Positions 19,919 to 30,412 are shown, counted from the stretch's first letter. The stretch: DNA of 58,869 nucleotides from an uncultured Acinetobacter sp. (GCF_947624825.1 NZ_CANQLZ010000010.1:1-58869); one strand, 5' to 3'. Program-made: numbers and translations. Notes: generated from the letters alone by a model not told the origin.

Positions 19919-20347
19919 TTAAATATAGTTTTTCCAATCAGCAATACAGGTCTGTATCAACTGACAGGTTTGATCAAACATGGCTTGGTCATGTTGATAA
20001 GGATCGGCAACATCACACTGTTGCCAATGTCCTAAACGAAAGGTTTTCCCTTTTGTAAAAGGCCAAGTGCGTTCAATATGTTTTTGTTGATTTTGACTCA
20101 TCACCAAAACTAAGTCGGCTTGTTTTAGCATCTGAGCATCGAGCTTTTTGGCAATATGATTGTGCATATCAAGATTTAAACGCTGCATACACAGCAGCGC
20201 TTTTTCATCAGCAGGATGACCTGTTAAGCCTTGAATACCAGCTGAATGAATCTGTAGCTCTGGAAATTCTTGTTTGAGTAAATATTCTGCCATTGGACTA
20301 CGGCAAATATTGCCCACACAGACCACTAAAATATTATTGATCTGCAT
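19919..20347 (-). CDS. wzb: Low-molecular-weight protein tyrosine phosphatase
   Basis: 142 residues. The N-terminal P-loop VCVGNICRSPMAEYLL carries the CX5R(S) catalytic motif. The general-acid Asp sits in VADPYQHD near the C-terminus. It removes phosphate from the Wzc tyrosine tail, cycling Wzc during capsule assembly. The start overlaps the wza stop in TAATG, implying translational coupling. Cytoplasmic. Also called ptp. Confidence 0.95.
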   Translation of the reverse strand: MQINNILVVCVGNICRSPMAEYLLKQEFPELQIHSAGIQGLTGHPADEKALLCMQRLNLDMHNHIAKKLDAQMLKQADLVLVMSQNQQKHIERTWPFTKGKTFRLGHWQQCDVADPYQHDQAMFDQTCQLIQTCIADWKNYI

Positions 20348-21420
20348 TACTGACCCAAACGATCTAAATTATACAAGGCGTTTGAAAATGGAATGATTTG
20401 GTTCAAAACACGTTGCCAACGCACCAATCCAGAGGCATCAATATAAACAATATCATTGGAGCGCATACTAAACTGATTGGCCAATCCAAAGTCACCAAGA
20501 CTGCTTAAATCTAAGTGATAGACTTCGGTGCTACCATCTGTGGGGTGACTACGCACCACATAAATTTTACTACGACTTGCCGACAAGGGATTTAAGCCTT
20601 GGCTTTCACCCAACACATCACCTAAGCTCATACCTTGATCACGTAAAGGCAAAGACTGATTTTTTCCTGCTTCACCCATGACGTAAATTTTTTGATTCTC
20701 ACGTGAATTGACATACAGTGTGTCATTAGGTTGGATCAACAACTTATGCAGCGATAAACCTTGTTTTTCAAGTTCTAAGCTATTGAGTTGGTAGCTTTGA
20801 CCTTGGCGCACCAGGGTAATTGAGGTGTTATCCCCCAATTGGTTGTTGATACCGCCAGCAAGACCTAATGCAGTATAGACACTGGTCGGTTGATCATTTA
20901 AATAAAACTGACCACCTTTCATGACGTTGCCTTGAACAGAGTAGCGTTGTCCTTCATAAGACAATACCCGTGCAATCACATCGGGAGTCTTTAAATAGCG
21001 CGCCAATTGACTGCGTAATTCTTGGTTGACTTGCTGAATAGTTTTACCACTGGCTTTATAACGCCCAATAATCGGAAACTGAATATAGCCTTGCGAGTCA
21101 ATTTGGTAGCCAGAGCTTTCGCTGCTCGAGAGTTCTGGGTGTGCCCAAAGATAGATCGATAAAATATCACCACTACCTAGACGGTAATTTTTATGGCTGT
21201 TATTAAAAAGATGCGCGTAGTTTTGACGAATATTGACCTGTGCAGTTTGTACACTAGGTAATGACTCAGCAGTAATTTTCACTACATTGACTTGTGAGCC
21301 AAGTTCGGTTTGATAAATACCTTGTTGAGGTAAATCATAGGTTTGCAGACCAGAAGTAACTGCGCAACCTGTTACGGCTACACCAAAAGTGAGTAGAAAT
21401 AAAGATTGGTAAAGTTTCAC
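20347..21420 (-). CDS. wza: Outer-membrane capsule export lipoprotein
   Basis: About 357 residues. The lipoprotein signal KLYQSLFLLTFGVAVTGC has a lipobox ending in TGC. The polysaccharide export domain follows (YRLGSGDILSIYLWAHPEL), then SLBB ligand-binding repeats (for example YSVQGNVMKGGQFYL, IYVMGEAGKNQSLPL). It forms the octameric outer-membrane pore for capsule. The frame is open to ATG 21441, but GTG 21420 has AGGA six bases upstream and places a short basic N-terminus before the hydrophobic core, so GTG is preferred. First gene of wza-wzb-wzc. Confidence 0.93.
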   Translation of the reverse strand: MKLYQSLFLLTFGVAVTGCAVTSGLQTYDLPQQGIYQTELGSQVNVVKITAESLPSVQTAQVNIRQNYAHLFNNSHKNYRLGSGDILSIYLWAHPELSSSESSGYQIDSQGYIQFPIIGRYKASGKTIQQVNQELRSQLARYLKTPDVIARVLSYEGQRYSVQGNVMKGGQFYLNDQPTSVYTALGLAGGINNQLGDNTSITLVRQGQSYQLNSLELEKQGLSLHKLLIQPNDTLYVNSRENQKIYVMGEAGKNQSLPLRDQGMSLGDVLGESQGLNPLSASRSKIYVVRSHPTDGSTEVYHLDLSSLGDFGLANQFSMRSNDIVYIDASGLVRWQRVLNQIIPFSNALYNLDRLGQ

Positions 21421-21790
21421 TCGAAGTCCTATATAGATCATTAATTTTTCAATTTTTAACGAAAGCTTTTGGCATGCGCATTCTTCTTAAGGCTTAATCA
21501 TATAGTGTCTTTTCATAAGATCAAGTTTATCTTTTAAATAATCGAAGCGTTTAATATTTAAACAGAAAAAGTAACAAAATATTTTCATTTAAAATATTTA
21601 TATAAATCCTAAAGATATACGCAAAAATAATTTTTCAATAGTTTTTGTGGGTTGTATTTTAATCAGAATGGCTTGTTATACACATACTCTGTTGATGTGA
21701 TTTTATTTTCAATAAAGTAAAACTCAATATAATTTCTGCTATATTATGCGCGGATTTAGCTGCTTGACTCGATAAATAAAAGGCTGTCGG
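21421..21790. promoter_or_regulatory. Divergent promoter region of the capsule locus
   Basis: 370 AT-rich bases between wza (leftward) and tviB (rightward). All capsule transcription probably starts here. A TATATTAT stretch near 21740 could be a -10 for the rightward operon; I see no clear -35 and no JUMPstart element. No gene is present. Confidence 0.5.
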
Positions 21791-23068
21791 ATGTTACAAC
21801 TATCAGAAATTAAAATTGCAATTATTGGTTTGGGCTATGTTGGTCTGCCTTTGGCAGTAGAATTTGGGAAAAAAGTACCCGTTGTTGGTTTTGATATTCA
21901 TCAAAAACGTATTGATGAACTGAAAAGTGGCCAAGATCACACTTTAGAAGTGTCTCCAGAGGAATTAGCACAATCACAATATTTAAGCTATAGCGCCAAT
22001 TTAGAAGACTTAAAACAATGTAACTTTTTTATTGTGACTGTACCAACACCGATTGATGAATTTAAACAACCCGATTTAACGCCACTAATTAAAGCTTCAC
22101 AAAGTATTGGTCAGGTACTTAAAGCTGGTGATATTGTGGTGTATGAATCCACGGTTTATCCGGGTGCGACAGAAGAAACCTGTATTCCTGTGTTAGAGCA
22201 AGTGTCAGGTTTAAAATTTAACCAAGACTTCTTTGCTGGTTATAGCCCTGAGCGTATCAACCCGGGTGATAAATTACACCGCGTGACCAATATTTTAAAA
22301 ATCACCTCAGGTTCTACCCCTGAAGTAGCCGATTTTGTGGATGAGGTGTATAACCTTATTATTGAAGCCGGTACACATAAAGCCGAAAGTATTAAAGTGG
22401 CTGAAGCTGCTAAAGTCATTGAAAACACGCAACGTGATGTCAATATTGCTTTAATTAATGAATTGGCGGTGATCTTTAATAAAATGGGGATTGATACCGA
22501 AGCGGTGCTTAAAGCTGCCGGTACCAAATGGAACTTCTTGCCTTTCCGTCCGGGCTTGGTTGGCGGTCACTGTATTGGTGTAGACCCGTATTACTTAACC
22601 CATAAAGCACAAGCCATTGGTTACCACCCAGAAATTATTTTAGCCGGTCGTCGTTTAAATGATGCGATGGGGGCTTATGTGGTCACTCAGCTAGTTAAAG
22701 GCATGATTAAGAAAAAAATTCAAGTTGAAGGCGCTAAAGTTTTAGTGCTTGGTTTGAGTTTTAAAGAGAACTGCCCAGATATTCGTAATACGAAAATTAT
22801 TGATATTGTGCAGGAATTGCAAGAATACCATATTCAAGCTGACGTCTATGATCCTTGGGTAGATGCCGCAGAAGCTGAGCATGAATATAACATCACGCCA
22901 GTACAGCAGTTAGAGCAAGGTCAGTATGATGCTGTGATTCTGGCCGTTGCCCATGATCAGTTTAAAGCCATGGGTGCTGAAGCATTACGTGCCTTGGGCA
23001 AGTCCGCACATATTTTATATGACCTAAAATATGTACTGGATCAATCTGAATCTGACCTTCGTCTGTAA
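21791..23068 (+). CDS. tviB: UDP-N-acetylhexosamine 6-dehydrogenase (TviB/Gna type)
   Basis: 425 residues of the UDP-sugar dehydrogenase family. The NAD-binding [12 protein letters not shown] is near the N-terminus. The catalytic thiol lies in [20 protein letters not shown] (about residues 253-272). The C-terminal UDP-binding domain contains [19 protein letters not shown]. The sequence resembles the Vi-antigen TviB/WbpO group, which oxidises UDP-GlcNAc or UDP-GalNAc at C6 to the uronic acid. In Acinetobacter capsule naming this is gna. With the next gene it should give UDP-GalNAcA. First gene of the rightward capsule operon. Confidence 0.9.
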   Translation: MLQLSEIKIAIIGLGYVGLPLAVEFGKKVPVVGFDIHQKRIDELKSGQDHTLEVSPEELAQSQYLSYSANLEDLKQCNFFIVTVPTPIDEFKQPDLTPLIKASQSIGQVLKAGDIVVYESTVYPGATEETCIPVLEQVSGLKFNQDFFAGYSPERINPGDKLHRVTNILKITSGSTPEVADFVDEVYNLIIEAGTHKAESIKVAEAAKVIENTQRDVNIALINELAVIFNKMGIDTEAVLKAAGTKWNFLPFRPGLVGGHCIGVDPYYLTHKAQAIGYHPEIILAGRRLNDAMGAYVVTQLVKGMIKKKIQVEGAKVLVLGLSFKENCPDIRNTKIIDIVQELQEYHIQADVYDPWVDAAEAEHEYNITPVQQLEQGQYDAVILAVAHDQFKAMGAEALRALGKSAHILYDLKYVLDQSESDLRL

Positions 23069-23085
23069 TTATAGGGACTTTAAAC

Positions 23086-24117
23086 ATGAGCCAATATCAA
23101 ACTGTATGCGAGCAATTACAACAAGTACCAAAAACCTGGTTAATTACCGGTGTGGCAGGCTTTATTGGCTCAAATTTACTGGAAACCTTATTAAAGCTAA
23201 ACCAAAACGTGGTGGGTCTGGATAATTTTGCGACAGGTCATCAGCATAATCTGGATGAAGTGCAAAGTTTGGTCAAACCTGAGCAATGGGCAAACTTCAA
23301 GTTTTATGAAGGTGATATCCGTAATTTTGCAGACTGCCAGAAAGCATGTGCAGGAGTGGACTATGTCTTGCATGAAGCAGCTTTAGGTTCTGTGCCCCGT
23401 TCGATTGCCGACCCGATTACCACCAATGCAGCCAATATTACCGGCTTTTTAAATATGCTGACGGCTGCACGTGATGCAGAGGTAAAAAGCTTTACTTATG
23501 CAGCAAGTAGTTCAACTTATGGTGACCATCCGGCACTGCCTAAAGTGGAAGAAAATATCGGCAAGCCACTTTCACCTTATGCGGTCACCAAATATGTAAA
23601 TGAGCTGTATGCTGAAGTCTTTGCACGGACTTATGGTTTTAAAACGATTGGTCTGCGTTACTTTAATGTTTTTGGCAAGCGTCAGGATCCGAATGGTGCC
23701 TATGCAGCTGTGATTCCAAAATGGACAGCGGCCATGATTGCCGGTGATGATGTGTTTATTAATGGTGATGGTGAAACCAGTCGTGATTTTTGTTTTATTG
23801 AAAACACGGTTCAGGCCAATATTCTGGCAGCCACTACGCAAAATGATGAAGCTAAAAATCAGGTTTATAATGTTGCAGTAGGGGATCGTACGACTCTAAA
23901 TGATTTGTTTAATGCCATTAAAGCTGCATTAAATGAAAATGATGTGACTTATACGAAAGAGCCCGTATACCATGATTTCCGTGCTGGGGATGTTCGACAT
24001 TCACAAGCCAGTATTGAAAAGATTAAGAGTTTACTAGGATATAAACCAGAATTTGTAATTGCACAAGGTCTTAAAAACGCAATGTCATGGTATGTAGAAA
24101 AAGTAATGAATGTATAA
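23086..24117 (+). CDS. tviC: UDP-GlcNAcA/GlcNAc C4-epimerase (TviC/WbpP type)
   Basis: 343 residues, extended [16 protein letters not shown] binds NAD; the catalytic site is SSSTYGDHP with the SPYAVTKY Tyr-x3-Lys pair. [14 protein letters not shown] and [11 protein letters not shown] are typical of WbpP/TviC 4-epimerases acting on N-acetylated UDP sugars. With TviB it makes UDP-GalNAcA for the capsule. It starts 17 bases after tviB with AGGGA upstream. The GC content is still like that of the chromosome; the AT-rich block begins after this gene. Confidence 0.88.
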   Translation: MSQYQTVCEQLQQVPKTWLITGVAGFIGSNLLETLLKLNQNVVGLDNFATGHQHNLDEVQSLVKPEQWANFKFYEGDIRNFADCQKACAGVDYVLHEAALGSVPRSIADPITTNAANITGFLNMLTAARDAEVKSFTYAASSSTYGDHPALPKVEENIGKPLSPYAVTKYVNELYAEVFARTYGFKTIGLRYFNVFGKRQDPNGAYAAVIPKWTAAMIAGDDVFINGDGETSRDFCFIENTVQANILAATTQNDEAKNQVYNVAVGDRTTLNDLFNAIKAALNENDVTYTKEPVYHDFRAGDVRHSQASIEKIKSLLGYKPEFVIAQGLKNAMSWYVEKVMNV

Positions 24118-24244
24118 CAAGGAATTAAATACTTTTTTCTAATCACTTGACGCTTTTCTGGTTAATGAAATTTTATTCATTTTTTATTATATAAGATGAA
24201 GTCCATGAAATATAAGGTTTTTTAAAAGTGATTGAACTTTTATT

Positions 24245-25561
24245 ATGAATATCACTAAGATATTAAATTCAGGACTGTTTAGGGTGTTTTTTGGAACTTT
24301 TTTATTCCGTATATTAGCCGTGGGTACAACTTTTGCAAGCTCTGTCTTGTTGGCTAGAACACTCGGAGTTGAAGGTTTTGGCATATATTCGTATATATTT
24401 GCATTAGTAAGTATTTTGGCATTACCGGCTCAGGCAGGAATGCCTACATTGGTTTTAAGAGAAACTGCAAAAGCAAAAGCCTTAAGTGACTGGACTCAAA
24501 TGAAAGGCATTTGGGTATGGGCGGGCTCTATGTTAATTATTTTTTCTTTATTTATTTGTACTTTAGCTTTTTTTGTACATAAGACTTTTTTTAACGATAT
24601 TTCTGGTGGGTTTGAAATATTCGCTCTTGGGCTTGTTATGTCGCTCTTGGTGGCAATGGGAAATGTACGCGGAGCTGCTTTAAGGGGGCTGGGCTTTATA
24701 ATACAAGGGCAGCTACCAGAAGGATTGATACGTCCTTTATGCTTAACATTTTTTCTTCTAATCGCAGTTATCTTAAATATTGAACTAAGTCCTAATGTTG
24801 CGATGAGTTTCCACCTTTTTGCAGCAATAATAGCTTTTATTGTTGGAGCATGCTTGTTAATTAGAGCAAAACCTAAAGAATTACAAAAGGTTCAACCAGT
24901 TATTCATGGACGTACTTGGTTTTTAACAGTCATACCTTTAGCGGTGATGACAGGAATGCAATCAATAAGTGGTCAAATTGATATCCTAATGTTAGGCCTT
25001 TTGGCCTCAATTAAAGATGTTGGTGTATATAAGGTTGTAGTATCAGGTGCATCTTTAGCACTATTTGGCTTGCAGATTGTAAGTACAGTCATTACACCGC
25101 GATTAGCTAGTGCTTTTGCCAAAAAAAATTATTTGGAAGCACAGAAAATAGCCTCTATTGGGTCATTAGTCAGTTTCTTTTTTACATTACCTTTAGTTCC
25201 TATTTTATTTTTTTGGGGTTCAGGAATACTTGAGTTGGTTTTTGGAAATGAGTTTATTATAGGTCATCGAGCACTTTATATCATTGCTATTGGTCAAGCA
25301 ATAAATGCCTTTTTTGGCTCTTCAATTTCTATTTTAACTATGTCTGGTAATGAAAAATTCGTTATTAAGGGTATGTTTTGGTCAGCTATTATTAATACTA
25401 TTTTAAACTTAATTTTAATACCTAAGATGGGTATTGATGGTGCTGCTATTAGTGCATCAATATCAATTGTTGTATGGAATTTATACTTGTGGGTGGCGAT
25501 ACGACATCAAATAGGAATTGATAGTACATTTATTTGGCTTTTTTGGAGAAAATATATATGA
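24245..25561 (+). CDS. wzx: Oligosaccharide-unit flippase
   Basis: 438 residues with about 12 hydrophobic helices and few charged residues, N-terminus RVFFGTFLFRILAVGTTFAS followed by the LLARTLGVEGFGIYSYIFA pattern of MATE/MVF-superfamily polysaccharide transporters (Wzx). It should flip undecaprenyl-diphosphate-linked repeat units across the inner membrane. No strong ribosome binding site precedes the ATG. The codon and base composition is clearly more AT-rich than in tviB. Its stop overlaps the next start (ATGA). Position and topology separate it from wzy further on. Confidence 0.9.
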   Translation: MNITKILNSGLFRVFFGTFLFRILAVGTTFASSVLLARTLGVEGFGIYSYIFALVSILALPAQAGMPTLVLRETAKAKALSDWTQMKGIWVWAGSMLIIFSLFICTLAFFVHKTFFNDISGGFEIFALGLVMSLLVAMGNVRGAALRGLGFIIQGQLPEGLIRPLCLTFFLLIAVILNIELSPNVAMSFHLFAAIIAFIVGACLLIRAKPKELQKVQPVIHGRTWFLTVIPLAVMTGMQSISGQIDILMLGLLASIKDVGVYKVVVSGASLALFGLQIVSTVITPRLASAFAKKNYLEAQKIASIGSLVSFFFTLPLVPILFFWGSGILELVFGNEFIIGHRALYIIAIGQAINAFFGSSISILTMSGNEKFVIKGMFWSAIINTILNLILIPKMGIDGAAISASISIVVWNLYLWVAIRHQIGIDSTFIWLFWRKYI

Positions 25562-26760
25562 GTAAAAAAAGAATAGTAGTTGCTGGTGAGGTTTTTAGTT
25601 CAAATCTAGGTGATTACGCTATATTTGATAGTCTTAGCAAAATTTTGAAATCAAAAGATATTAATGTTATTCCCCTGGATATCTCCTTTAGAAAAAATTT
25701 ACCTAATAGTAATAAGGATGTTTCCTTATCTTCTAAAAATAAAAAAAAATGGAATAGAGGATTACCAAAAACTGTGAAAAACATTAAATTGACTCAATAT
25801 TTAATATCTCGAGTTTTATGGTATTTTTTAATTAAGGAAAAATCAGATCAATACTGGGAAAGTCTTATTAAAAATTCTGATGGAGTGATTATTGGAGGAG
25901 GACAATTAATAACTGATAATACCTCATTTTTTTACCCAAAGTTAAATAAAATTGTAGAGATAGCTCAGAGAAATAATAAACCGTTTGCTATAGTAGGATG
26001 TGGGGTGGGTGATAATATTGGAAGTTATGCAAGAAAGATATATAATAATATATTAAATAATGCTAAATATGTTTCTTTTCGCGATAACGGTTCCGCAAAA
26101 AAAATGCAATCTTATCTTGATAACAATATCTCATTACAAGTATATCCTGATTTGGCATTTGCTTTGAAAAAACCAGTGCTAAATAATATTACTTTAAGTC
26201 AAAATATCCTCTGTGGTTTTAATGTAATACCATTATCTTTTTTTAAAAAATTTGATTCTTCTTTAAAAGATATGAATGAAGCAGAATATTTGCTGTTTTG
26301 GAAAAGACTTGCACAAGGTGCCGTTAATGCAGGTATGAAAATTGCTATTATGACTAATGGTAATCCAGGTGATCATGAACAAGCAAAGATGGTCTATCAA
26401 TCTCTATTAGCGAGTAATATTGATGTAACTCTATTTGATAGGCCGGAGCAACCGAATGAACTTTATAAGCAAATTCATATGGTTGATTATTTAGTTGCGA
26501 TGCGTATGCATGCTGGGATAATTGCACAAGCTTTTGGAAAAAATGTAGCAACATTAGCTTGGGATCAGAAAATACCCGATGTTTGGAACGCTATAGGAGG
26601 TGCTGATATTGTTATTGATTCTAGTATTTTAAAGGATCAAAATCCTTGGAATAAAGTAGAAAAATCATTTGAGTATTCGAAGATTTTATCAATTTCTAGT
26701 TGGGAACTAGAAAGTAAAGTAAAAGAAAATGTGGATGAATGTTTAAAAGCGATGATTTAA
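25558..26760 (+). CDS. Polysaccharide pyruvyl transferase family protein
   Basis: About 400 residues. Family features: a Rossmann-like start KRIVVAGEVFSSNLGDYAIF, GVIIGGGQLITDNTSFFYPK, a VGCGVGDN loop, RDNGSAKKMQ, and MRMHAGIIAQAFGKNVATLAWDQK near residue 310, all seen in the PS_pyruv_trans family (CsaB, GumL, WcaK). Family members add ketal-linked pyruvate to sugars of exported polysaccharides using PEP. The start used is ATG 25558, which overlaps the wzx stop; an in-frame upstream ATG at 25534 lies inside wzx. Pyruvylation of the capsule unit is therefore likely but unproven. Very AT-rich. Confidence 0.8.
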   Translation: MSKKRIVVAGEVFSSNLGDYAIFDSLSKILKSKDINVIPLDISFRKNLPNSNKDVSLSSKNKKKWNRGLPKTVKNIKLTQYLISRVLWYFLIKEKSDQYWESLIKNSDGVIIGGGQLITDNTSFFYPKLNKIVEIAQRNNKPFAIVGCGVGDNIGSYARKIYNNILNNAKYVSFRDNGSAKKMQSYLDNNISLQVYPDLAFALKKPVLNNITLSQNILCGFNVIPLSFFKKFDSSLKDMNEAEYLLFWKRLAQGAVNAGMKIAIMTNGNPGDHEQAKMVYQSLLASNIDVTLFDRPEQPNELYKQIHMVDYLVAMRMHAGIIAQAFGKNVATLAWDQKIPDVWNAIGGADIVIDSSILKDQNPWNKVEKSFEYSKILSISSWELESKVKENVDECLKAMI

Positions 26761-26848
26761 TTATTAATAGCTTTTTTAATGGTTTAACCGAAATTTAGTT
26801 TGATTTCCAAAATTTAAACTACGAACTATTTAAGTGTGAGATATATTG

Positions 26849-27925
26849 ATGAAAAAAAAGTATTGTCTTTTTATTCCTTCTTTAGGTGGTGGGGGAGCAG
26901 AAAAAGTTGTAGCTCTTTTGGCTAACTTTTTATCAAAGAAAGAAAATACCGAAGTTTTCTTAGTTGTTTTACGCTCTGAAGGTGTCTATTGGGAGTTTAT
27001 TGATAAAAAAGTTAAGATAGTAAATCTTAACCAAAATAGAGTATTAAAAGGTATATTACCATTATCTAATTGGATTAGATTAAATAAGCCAGATGTAATC
27101 TTTTCTGCATTAAGTCATGTGAATGTAGCAGTTGCTCTCGCTAAAAAAATTAGCAGACATCCTTGTAACTTAATAATCAGTGAACATAGTACGATTTCTG
27201 ATGCTTTTATTTTAAATAAAAAACTATATAAGTTCATTTTTAGTTTTTTTTATAGTCAAGCAGACCACATCGTAGCAGTTTCTAAAGGTGTTAAAGATGA
27301 TCTTTCTAAAACACTAAATATTAATCCTAATAAGATTATTGTTATCAATAATCCCGTATATCCGAATGTGAAAACAGAGCTAAGAATAAACTTTAATAAT
27401 TTTTTTAAAAATAAAAAACATAAAGTTATTTTATCAATTGGTAGATTGGAGAAAGAAAAAAACTACATTAATCTATTAAAAGCATTCAGAAATTTAGAAA
27501 ATGATAATTTAGGATTAGTAATATTAGGTGAGGGTAAAGAAAGAAAATTATTAGAGACTTATATAATTGATAATAAGCTTACGGATAAAGTTATTTTGCC
27601 AGGCTTCGTTAAAGATCCATTTGTTTGGATCAATTCCTGTGATCTATTTGTATCATCTTCAGAACGTGAAGGTTTTGGGAATGCGATTGTAGAAGCTATG
27701 GCTTATGGTTTAAATATCGTATCTACTGATTGTGTGGGACCTAGAGAAATTTTACAAGATGGTAGGTTTGGAGTTTTAGTACCTAGAGATGATCCAAAAG
27801 CTTTATCTGAAGAAATTCATAATTTATTATCTAACCCGAATAGATTTAATAAAGAAGATATTTTAAATAGATCTAGCGACTTCTCTGAATCAGTTATTTT
27901 TAAATCCTATGAAAAGGTTATGTAA
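26849..27925 (+). CDS. Glycosyltransferase, GT4 family
   Basis: About 358 residues, GT-B fold. N-terminal FIPSLGGGGAEKVVALLANFL is the Gly-rich acceptor loop of GT4 enzymes. C-terminal features are ILSIGRLEKEKNYINLLKAF, GFVKDPFVWINSCDLFVSSS and EREGFGNAIVEAMAYGLNIV, the EX7E nucleotide-sugar site. It should add one sugar to the undecaprenyl-linked capsule unit at the inner-membrane face. A TTG codon precedes the ATG in frame; ATG 26849 is chosen. An 88-base gap separates it from the pyruvyl transferase. The sugar specificity cannot be read. Confidence 0.86.
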   Translation: MKKKYCLFIPSLGGGGAEKVVALLANFLSKKENTEVFLVVLRSEGVYWEFIDKKVKIVNLNQNRVLKGILPLSNWIRLNKPDVIFSALSHVNVAVALAKKISRHPCNLIISEHSTISDAFILNKKLYKFIFSFFYSQADHIVAVSKGVKDDLSKTLNINPNKIIVINNPVYPNVKTELRINFNNFFKNKKHKVILSIGRLEKEKNYINLLKAFRNLENDNLGLVILGEGKERKLLETYIIDNKLTDKVILPGFVKDPFVWINSCDLFVSSSEREGFGNAIVEAMAYGLNIVSTDCVGPREILQDGRFGVLVPRDDPKALSEEIHNLLSNPNRFNKEDILNRSSDFSESVIFKSYEKVM

Positions 27926-27934
27926 GACTTAATT

Positions 27935-29041
27935 ATGAAGATTACACATATTATTATAGGTTTAAATGTTGGTGGTGCAGAACTCATGCTAAAAAGGTTG
28001 GTTTTAACTAGTCAAGCTAAGGGGAAATTTAAACATGAGGTGATATCACTTACAGACTTAGGTACTTTGGGCTTTGATCTGAAGCAAGCTGGTATTCCTG
28101 TACACATATTAAATATGAAGTCTAGTCTTGACTTATTAAGAGTATATATTTCTTTAAAAAAGATATTAAAAAAAAATAAATCAGACGTAGTTCAAACATG
28201 GATGTATCATTCCGATTTAATAGGTGGTCTAGCTGCTAAAAGTGTGGGCATTAATAATGTTATTTGGGGTATTCGTAATACTGAGCTAGATAGTAATAGT
28301 GGGATTATAAAGAAAGCTATCCGTAAAGCATGTGCATTACTATCTGATAAAATTCCAAAAAAAATAATATGTGTAGCTAGTAAAGCAAAAACTGTACATG
28401 GAAATGTTGGTTATTGCGAAGAGAAAATGTTGGTGATTCCTAATGGATTCGATATACGCCGATTTAATGTTGATAATGAATTACGTTATAGATATAGAGA
28501 TGAATTGAAGATTCAGCATAATAAGTTAGTCATAGGAAATATTGGTAGATTTACTCCAGCAAAAAATCAAGTGAATTTTATAAAAGCATGCTTACTATTG
28601 CTAGATAAAGGTTATGATTTTGATGTTATTATGGCAGGACGAGATATATCATTAAATAATCTTGAAATTAAGAAATTGGTTGGTGATAAAGAGAATTTTA
28701 AGTTAGTAGGTGAAATTGATCAGCCAGAAAAGTTTTATAATGCGATTGATGTATTTTGTCTATCTTCAATAACTGAAGGATTTCCTAATGTATTAGGAGA
28801 GGCGATGGCAACTAAAAGAATATGTTTAACTACAGATGCAGGGGATGCGAGAGAAATATTAGGTAACTGTGGTTATCATATCAATGGTTTTACATTTAAT
28901 GAAATAGCTAAATCAATAGAGGTTAATATACTAAGTAAAGAAGGCTATAATCTAAAAAAAGTTGGAGATACAGCAAGATTAGAGGTTATTGAAAAATATT
29001 CTCTGGAAAAAATTGTTTCAGATTTTGAGAAATTATATTAA
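27935..29041 (+). CDS. Glycosyltransferase, GT4 family
   Basis: 368 residues, GT-B fold. N-terminus MKITHIIIGLNVGGAELMLK, mid-protein VIPNGFDIRRFN and IGNIGRFTPAKNQVNFIKA, then the SSITEGFPNVLGEAMATKRI segment with the EX7E pair and DAGDAREIL. Typical of GT4 enzymes in capsule and O-antigen loci. It starts nine bases after the previous glycosyltransferase gene, so it is operonic. It adds another sugar of the repeat unit; donor and linkage are unknown. Confidence 0.86.
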   Translation: MKITHIIIGLNVGGAELMLKRLVLTSQAKGKFKHEVISLTDLGTLGFDLKQAGIPVHILNMKSSLDLLRVYISLKKILKKNKSDVVQTWMYHSDLIGGLAAKSVGINNVIWGIRNTELDSNSGIIKKAIRKACALLSDKIPKKIICVASKAKTVHGNVGYCEEKMLVIPNGFDIRRFNVDNELRYRYRDELKIQHNKLVIGNIGRFTPAKNQVNFIKACLLLLDKGYDFDVIMAGRDISLNNLEIKKLVGDKENFKLVGEIDQPEKFYNAIDVFCLSSITEGFPNVLGEAMATKRICLTTDAGDAREILGNCGYHINGFTFNEIAKSIEVNILSKEGYNLKKVGDTARLEVIEKYSLEKIVSDFEKLY

Positions 29042-29061
29042 TCAGTTTTAGGTATATTATT

Positions 29062-30411
29062 ATGTCTTTGAAGGAAAGTCTAATCAGATTAAGTCCGTAT
29101 CTAGTACAAAATATTGCTGTGACTTTGTTTAACGTTTACCAATATAAGATACGACATGGTGACCATTATGCTTACTTTCGTAAATTTTATAGAAAAGTAG
29201 ATTATTTAAATCAGCAAGATTTAAATAATGAAATTCTTAAAAAGAAAGAAGATTTTTTTACATATGTTCTGTCTAAATCAGAATGGTATAAATGTCAAAA
29301 TTCGGAAGGTTTTGAACAAGTTCATCCTCTTGAAAAAATAGATATAATTAATAATTTAGATAAGATAAAAACAATAAGTGAGTCAGAAGGTATTGTTAGT
29401 TTGACAGGAGGTACTACAGGTGCCTCTATGAAAGTAATTTATACAAAAAAAGATATGCAAGAAAGATTTGCAATTTTGGATCACTTTCGTGCACAGCATG
29501 GTTATGAGCTGGGTAAGAAAACAGCTTGGTTCTCTGGTAAAAATCTTATTACTCAAAAGGATATAGATAGGGGAATTTGTTCTCATTATGATTTCGTGAA
29601 TAAAATCAGATTTTATTCTACTTTCTTAATTAATGAAAAGAACTTTGATGTTTATTGGAAATCCTTAAATGAATTCCAGCCTGAATTTCTAGTAGGTTTT
29701 CCCTCTAGTGTTTTCGAGATTTGTCAAATTGCTCGAGATAGGGGATTAAAATATAAAGGGAAAGCAAAAGTTTTTTTCCCGACAGCAGAAACTGTTTTAC
29801 CAGAACATCGAGAAGTAATATCCGAAATACTGGGTTGTAAACTGGTAGATCAATATGCATCTTCAGAAGGTGCACCTTTTATTTTAGAATGTAGTAAAGG
29901 CCATTTACATATTCATCCTTTAACTGGCATCTTTGAAGTTGTCGATGAAGATTTAAGCCCTGCTCAATCTGGACAGATGTTAGTGACTTCTTTCACTACT
30001 CATGGAACTCCACTCATAAGATATAGAATTGGGGATTCAATCACTTTGGCTGATAACTCAAAAAAATGTGATTGTGGTTCTATTTTTCCTTTAGTTGAGC
30101 GTATTGAAGGGCGTACAAACGATTATATTCTTTCCCCCACCCACGGTAAAGTTAACCTAGGCAATATCAGTAATTCGACTAAAGATACTACAGGTATAGT
30201 CTGTTTTCAGTTAATTCAAGATAAAATTGATCATCTTGAAGTCAGAATTGTAGCAAGTAAAGATTTTAATAAAAAACAAGAGTTAAATTTCATTTCTTCA
30301 CTGCGTGAAAGAATTGGGGATGAGATTGAATTAGATATTGTATATGTTGAAGCCATTGAAAGAGAAAAAAGTGGTAAATTTAGAATTGTTAAGAACTTAA
30401 TTGGTAAGTAG
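29062..30411 (+). CDS. CapK/PaaK-like AMP-forming adenylating enzyme
   Basis: 449 residues of the phenylacetate-CoA ligase-like branch of the ANL superfamily. The phosphate-binding loop is VSLTGGTTGASMKVIYTKKD (about residues 113-132). QYASSEGAPFILEC and PLIRYRIGDSITLAD match the adenylate-binding motifs, followed by CDCGSIFPLVERIEGRTND. CapK-like members occur in capsule loci and are thought to activate a carboxylic acid as an adenylate, perhaps for an acyl or amide substituent. No dedicated acyl carrier or amide transferase is seen beside it. 20 bases after the preceding gene, one base before wzy. AT-rich. Confidence 0.75.
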   Translation: MSLKESLIRLSPYLVQNIAVTLFNVYQYKIRHGDHYAYFRKFYRKVDYLNQQDLNNEILKKKEDFFTYVLSKSEWYKCQNSEGFEQVHPLEKIDIINNLDKIKTISESEGIVSLTGGTTGASMKVIYTKKDMQERFAILDHFRAQHGYELGKKTAWFSGKNLITQKDIDRGICSHYDFVNKIRFYSTFLINEKNFDVYWKSLNEFQPEFLVGFPSSVFEICQIARDRGLKYKGKAKVFFPTAETVLPEHREVISEILGCKLVDQYASSEGAPFILECSKGHLHIHPLTGIFEVVDEDLSPAQSGQMLVTSFTTHGTPLIRYRIGDSITLADNSKKCDCGSIFPLVERIEGRTNDYILSPTHGKVNLGNISNSTKDTTGIVCFQLIQDKIDHLEVRIVASKDFNKKQELNFISSLRERIGDEIELDIVYVEAIEREKSGKFRIVKNLIGK

Positions 30412-30412
30412 T

